A stretch of DNA of 64,000 nt, taken from the NCBI RefSeq assembly GCF_006542765.1, contig NZ_SKCD01000066.1, forward strand, positions 62,001 through 126,000, written 5' to 3'. The stretch comes from Paenibacillus luteus. GTDB taxonomy: Bacteria; Bacillota; Bacilli; Paenibacillales; Paenibacillaceae. This document shows, piece by piece, positions 61,767 to 64,000 of this stretch. The translations under genes and the position numbers were made by a program. Under the pieces are notes generated by a model. That model did not search any database, was not told the origin of the DNA, and saw only the letters and a list, made by a program, of their open reading frames with translations. Within the stretch, counting starts at the first letter, position 1. Each line of letters opens with the position of its first letter.

Positions 61767-61973
61767 TGTAAGTAATATAGCCTTTGAAGTATTTATTAAA
61801 TCTTACTTGAATTGACGTAAACAGCTGTTAAATTCTACTTATTCAATATCTATATAGACTTTTTATTTATATAATATTTCACTGTTTCAGAATATTCACT
61901 TGAAAAAGGTATACAAGCAATTCGGTTTTAACTAATGTTAGGCGTAAAGAAGTATATGGAACAGGGAGGTGGG

Positions 61974-62269
61974 ATGAAATGAGGTTATAAAATTATGGTA
62001 AGGTCTATCATGATTTTACAATTACACCTGATTACAAAACGAGTGGCATACATCCTACCCAAGAATTGCTTTATCTTGCTTCTGGTTCTTTCCAACTGCA
62101 TTGGCTAGGTGAACAATACGAAGTCTCATCTTCTTCTTTATTTATTTTGAAGCCCGATACCTCTCATGATTTAATCATCCACTCCAAAAAAACTGTTTTT
62201 TGGTATATCGAATTAACGGGTAATAGCGGAGAATTCAAACGAAAAACAGGCCTAAGTCCAACGAACTGA
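61974..62269 (+). pseudogene. Remnant of an AraC-type regulator (sensor domain only)
   Basis: GGGAGGTGGG precedes ATG 61974, but that frame stops after two codons. From about 61994 another frame, without a start codon, encodes an AraC-type cupin domain: 'HPTQELLYLASGSFQLHWLG', 'LFILKPDTSHDLIIHS', 'FWYIELTGNSGEF'. It ends at 62269, and the DNA-binding helix-turn-helix is absent, since only about 110 nt remain before the next gene. It is a broken, shortened gene. The AT-rich stretch 61767-61973 holds nothing recognised. Confidence 0.75.
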
Positions 62270-62380
62270 CGAAAGCAGAAACCATCATAGGAATAGATAA
62301 TATTATGTAAATACTTCCCTACTCCATTGAGGTAGACTGATCCTGATTTAAGATTAGATAACTAAGGGAGTATGCCATTT

Positions 62381-63091
62381 ATGAGTAAACATGAATTCCC
62401 ACGGCTTCATCAACGGTTGAAGGATAAGTCCGAGAATCCAGGAGCAAGAACGGTGATATATGTTGCCATAGGGGACAGTGTCACCCAAGGATGCCTAGGC
62501 CCGAATGAAATTGAGCATGAACAAGTCTATCATGAGCTTTTGCGTCGTCGAGTAGAAAAACATTACCCTGAAGCTAATTTTAATGTCATTAATTCAGGTG
62601 TCGGCGGGGATACAGCGGAGCAATCCAGAACACGTTGGGAGCGTGATGTCCTCTTATACAAGCCAGATTTAGTAACGATCTGCTTTGGTCTCAACGATTG
62701 TCATAGGGGCGAAGCAGGAATAGAAACATATATTACAGCTATTGGTGACCTCATTAATCGAATACGGATGGAGACAGAAGCAGAAATACTTATCTTATCT
62801 ACGATTATGATGCTCAAAAAAGATAATCCAAACGTCCCAGACCTTTATCAAGCTATGGTTCCTGATTTTATCCACCTATATGAAGAGGGGACCTTATTAA
62901 AATATAACCATGCGCTTCGCAGCTATGCTGCTGATCATGCTATACCTTTGCTTGATGTATATGCGATCTGGGAGCAGATGGATCAAGAAGGCGTTGATAT
63001 TCATACCCGCTTGTCGAATGGAATCAATCATCCGGATATTGCCTTTCATCACCAGTTGTCTGCTCAGCTTGAAGCTAGGCTGCTCGAGTAA
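62381..63091 (+). CDS. SGNH/GDSL-type esterase
   Basis: The protein has 236 residues. The SGNH blocks are visible: catalytic Ser in 'VAIGDSVTQG', Gly in 'GVGGDT', Asn in 'FGLND', and Asp-x-x-His in 'NHPDIAFHHQ'. The family includes rhamnogalacturonan acetylesterases. There is no signal peptide, so it would deacetylate imported sugars. I choose ATG 62381 (AAGGGAG 10 nt upstream) over ATG 62372. A second esterase-like gene follows 46 nt later. Confidence 0.87.
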   Translation: MSKHEFPRLHQRLKDKSENPGARTVIYVAIGDSVTQGCLGPNEIEHEQVYHELLRRRVEKHYPEANFNVINSGVGGDTAEQSRTRWERDVLLYKPDLVTICFGLNDCHRGEAGIETYITAIGDLINRIRMETEAEILILSTIMMLKKDNPNVPDLYQAMVPDFIHLYEEGTLLKYNHALRSYAADHAIPLLDVYAIWEQMDQEGVDIHTRLSNGINHPDIAFHHQLSAQLEARLLE

Positions 63092-63137
63092 CTTATTGTA
63101 TGATCGAGGGCTTTATTAAAAGGAGCTGAGTATTTAA

Positions 63138-64000
63138 ATGGCGCAAATAGGTGTAATCATTAAACAAGGCCCTCAGCATTGGGCGATTATTCAGCAGGAA
63201 AAAGGTTTTGGAAGCATAGCTTTATCAGGCGTTTGGGCGGGTATGATCGATCGGGTAATCAACCACGCTCAGGTTTTAGCTCGAATCGTTAATGAAGCGG
63301 ATGGTAGAATAGTCGTCCCTTGGCGGCCTTGTAGGATGCAAGAGGGGCAGGCTTGGGAGATAGCCTTGGATGAGATTCCAGCAGGAGGATTATATCGACT
63401 TGAAACCTGTCTGCAAATTGATAACCATCCGGCTTTGGAATGGGCTGCTCGAGGGGATATGATCCACCATATCGGAGTGGGAGATATCTGGGTTATAGCT
63501 GGGCAAAGTAATGCTGCTGGATATGGCAAAGGTCCTATTCAAGATGCGCCACAGTTGGGAATTCATTTGCAACGACATAACGGGATATGGGATTTGGCAT
63601 CCCATCCGTTTAACGAATCTACAGCTTCTATCCACTATGAGAATAGAGAATTTGCTAATCCAGGCCATTCCCCGTTTCTAGCTTTTGGTAAAATGATACA
63701 GGAAAAAACGAGTCGCCCAATTGGATTTTTGCAAACCGCATTTGGTGGATCACCTTTAAAGGCTTGGAATCCAGATGAGGATGGTTTCTTATATCGCCAT
63801 ATGATGAAAATCATTGCATCCGCAGGGGGCAAAGTTCGCGGTATTTTATGGTATCAGGGCTGTTCGGATTGCAATCCTGAGGAATCCTCCAGCTACTCGG
63901 TACGTTTCGAGAAGATGGTTAAGCATATTCATCGAGATCTGAACGCAACGGATTTGCCTATATTAACGGTTCAGCTTAATCGATGCACGGATGTTGCTAC
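63138..64000 (+). CDS. Sialate-O-acetylesterase-like (SASA) SGNH esterase, 3' end beyond window
   Basis: The frame is open from ATG 63138 to the window end (287 codons). An N-terminal beta domain (~1-105) is followed by an SGNH fold with the catalytic Ser in 'VIAGQSNAAGYG' and Gly-rich 'FLQTAFGGSPLKAW', and 'GILWYQGCSDC' as the Asn/Gln block typical of SASA (DUF303) proteins. The final Asp-His block lies outside. AAAGGAG is 12 nt before the ATG. Such enzymes remove acetyl groups from sugars, and here this fits the pectin-like theme of locus 2. Confidence 0.82.
   Translation, partial: MAQIGVIIKQGPQHWAIIQQEKGFGSIALSGVWAGMIDRVINHAQVLARIVNEADGRIVVPWRPCRMQEGQAWEIALDEIPAGGLYRLETCLQIDNHPALEWAARGDMIHHIGVGDIWVIAGQSNAAGYGKGPIQDAPQLGIHLQRHNGIWDLASHPFNESTASIHYENREFANPGHSPFLAFGKMIQEKTSRPIGFLQTAFGGSPLKAWNPDEDGFLYRHMMKIIASAGGKVRGILWYQGCSDCNPEESSSYSVRFEKMVKHIHRDLNATDLPILTVQLNRCTDVA

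Overview
The window looks like chromosomal DNA of a Paenibacillus-type Firmicute. The evidence is paired YesM/YesN-style two-component systems next to sugar ABC importers without their own ATPase, an S-layer-homology (SLH) anchored glycosidase, a nifZ-thiI pair, a typA-ylaH...ylaJ-phoH(ylaK) block in the order known from Bacillus subtilis, strong AGGAGG-type ribosome binding sites, frequent TTG/GTG starts, and intrinsic terminators after most units. I see no prophage, insertion sequence or CRISPR array.

Layout. 1-5.5 kb: the 3' end of an M48-peptidase/ankyrin fusion gene, two tRNA genes (Pro, Thr) on the minus strand, glycerate kinase, a MOSC protein, a CNNM/CorC-type transporter and a DUF1836 protein. 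5.5-7.5 kb: a cyclic-di-GMP-I riboswitch followed by an intrinsic terminator and a methyl-accepting chemotaxis protein. 7.6-18.8 kb: housekeeping and mixed functions (GH1 glucosidase, UbiA-family prenyltransferase, a membrane histidine kinase with a LuxR-type regulator, nitroreductase, HAD phosphatase, lytic transglycosylase, nifZ, thiI).

18.9-28.3 kb is glycan locus 1: YesM-type kinase, YesN-type regulator, two permeases, a binding lipoprotein, an (alpha/alpha)6-barrel glycosidase and a GH43 enzyme. 28.3-36.7 kb: two divergent TerC-family genes, a small membrane protein, typA and the yla-like block with an LCP cell-wall ligase and PhoH.

36.7-64 kb is glycan locus 2. A minus-strand YesN/YesM pair diverges from a binding lipoprotein and two permeases. 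These are followed by a 2062-residue secreted, SLH-anchored glycosidase, then GH42 and GH78 enzymes that appear cytoplasmic. Next comes an operon for sugar-phosphate and polyol conversion (TIM-barrel isomerase, two zinc dehydrogenases, an Rpe/AlsE-like epimerase) with a GntR/LacI-hybrid regulator whose likely operator, GTATCA-G-TGATAC, occurs before both the operon and the regulator. After a stretch of decayed genes come two SGNH-type esterases. Together these suggest surface cleavage, import, intracellular trimming and deacetylation of a rhamnose- and galactose-containing, acetylated polysaccharide, with rhamnogalacturonan-like pectin as the best guess. The substrate is inferred, not shown.

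The most unusual items are the giant enzyme with a repeat domain lodged inside its catalytic barrel, a pair of related palindromic elements near 29.1 and 32.5 kb, a long hairpin that buries the start of the locus 1 permease, a possible ATA start codon in a histidine kinase, and the M48-ankyrin fusion.
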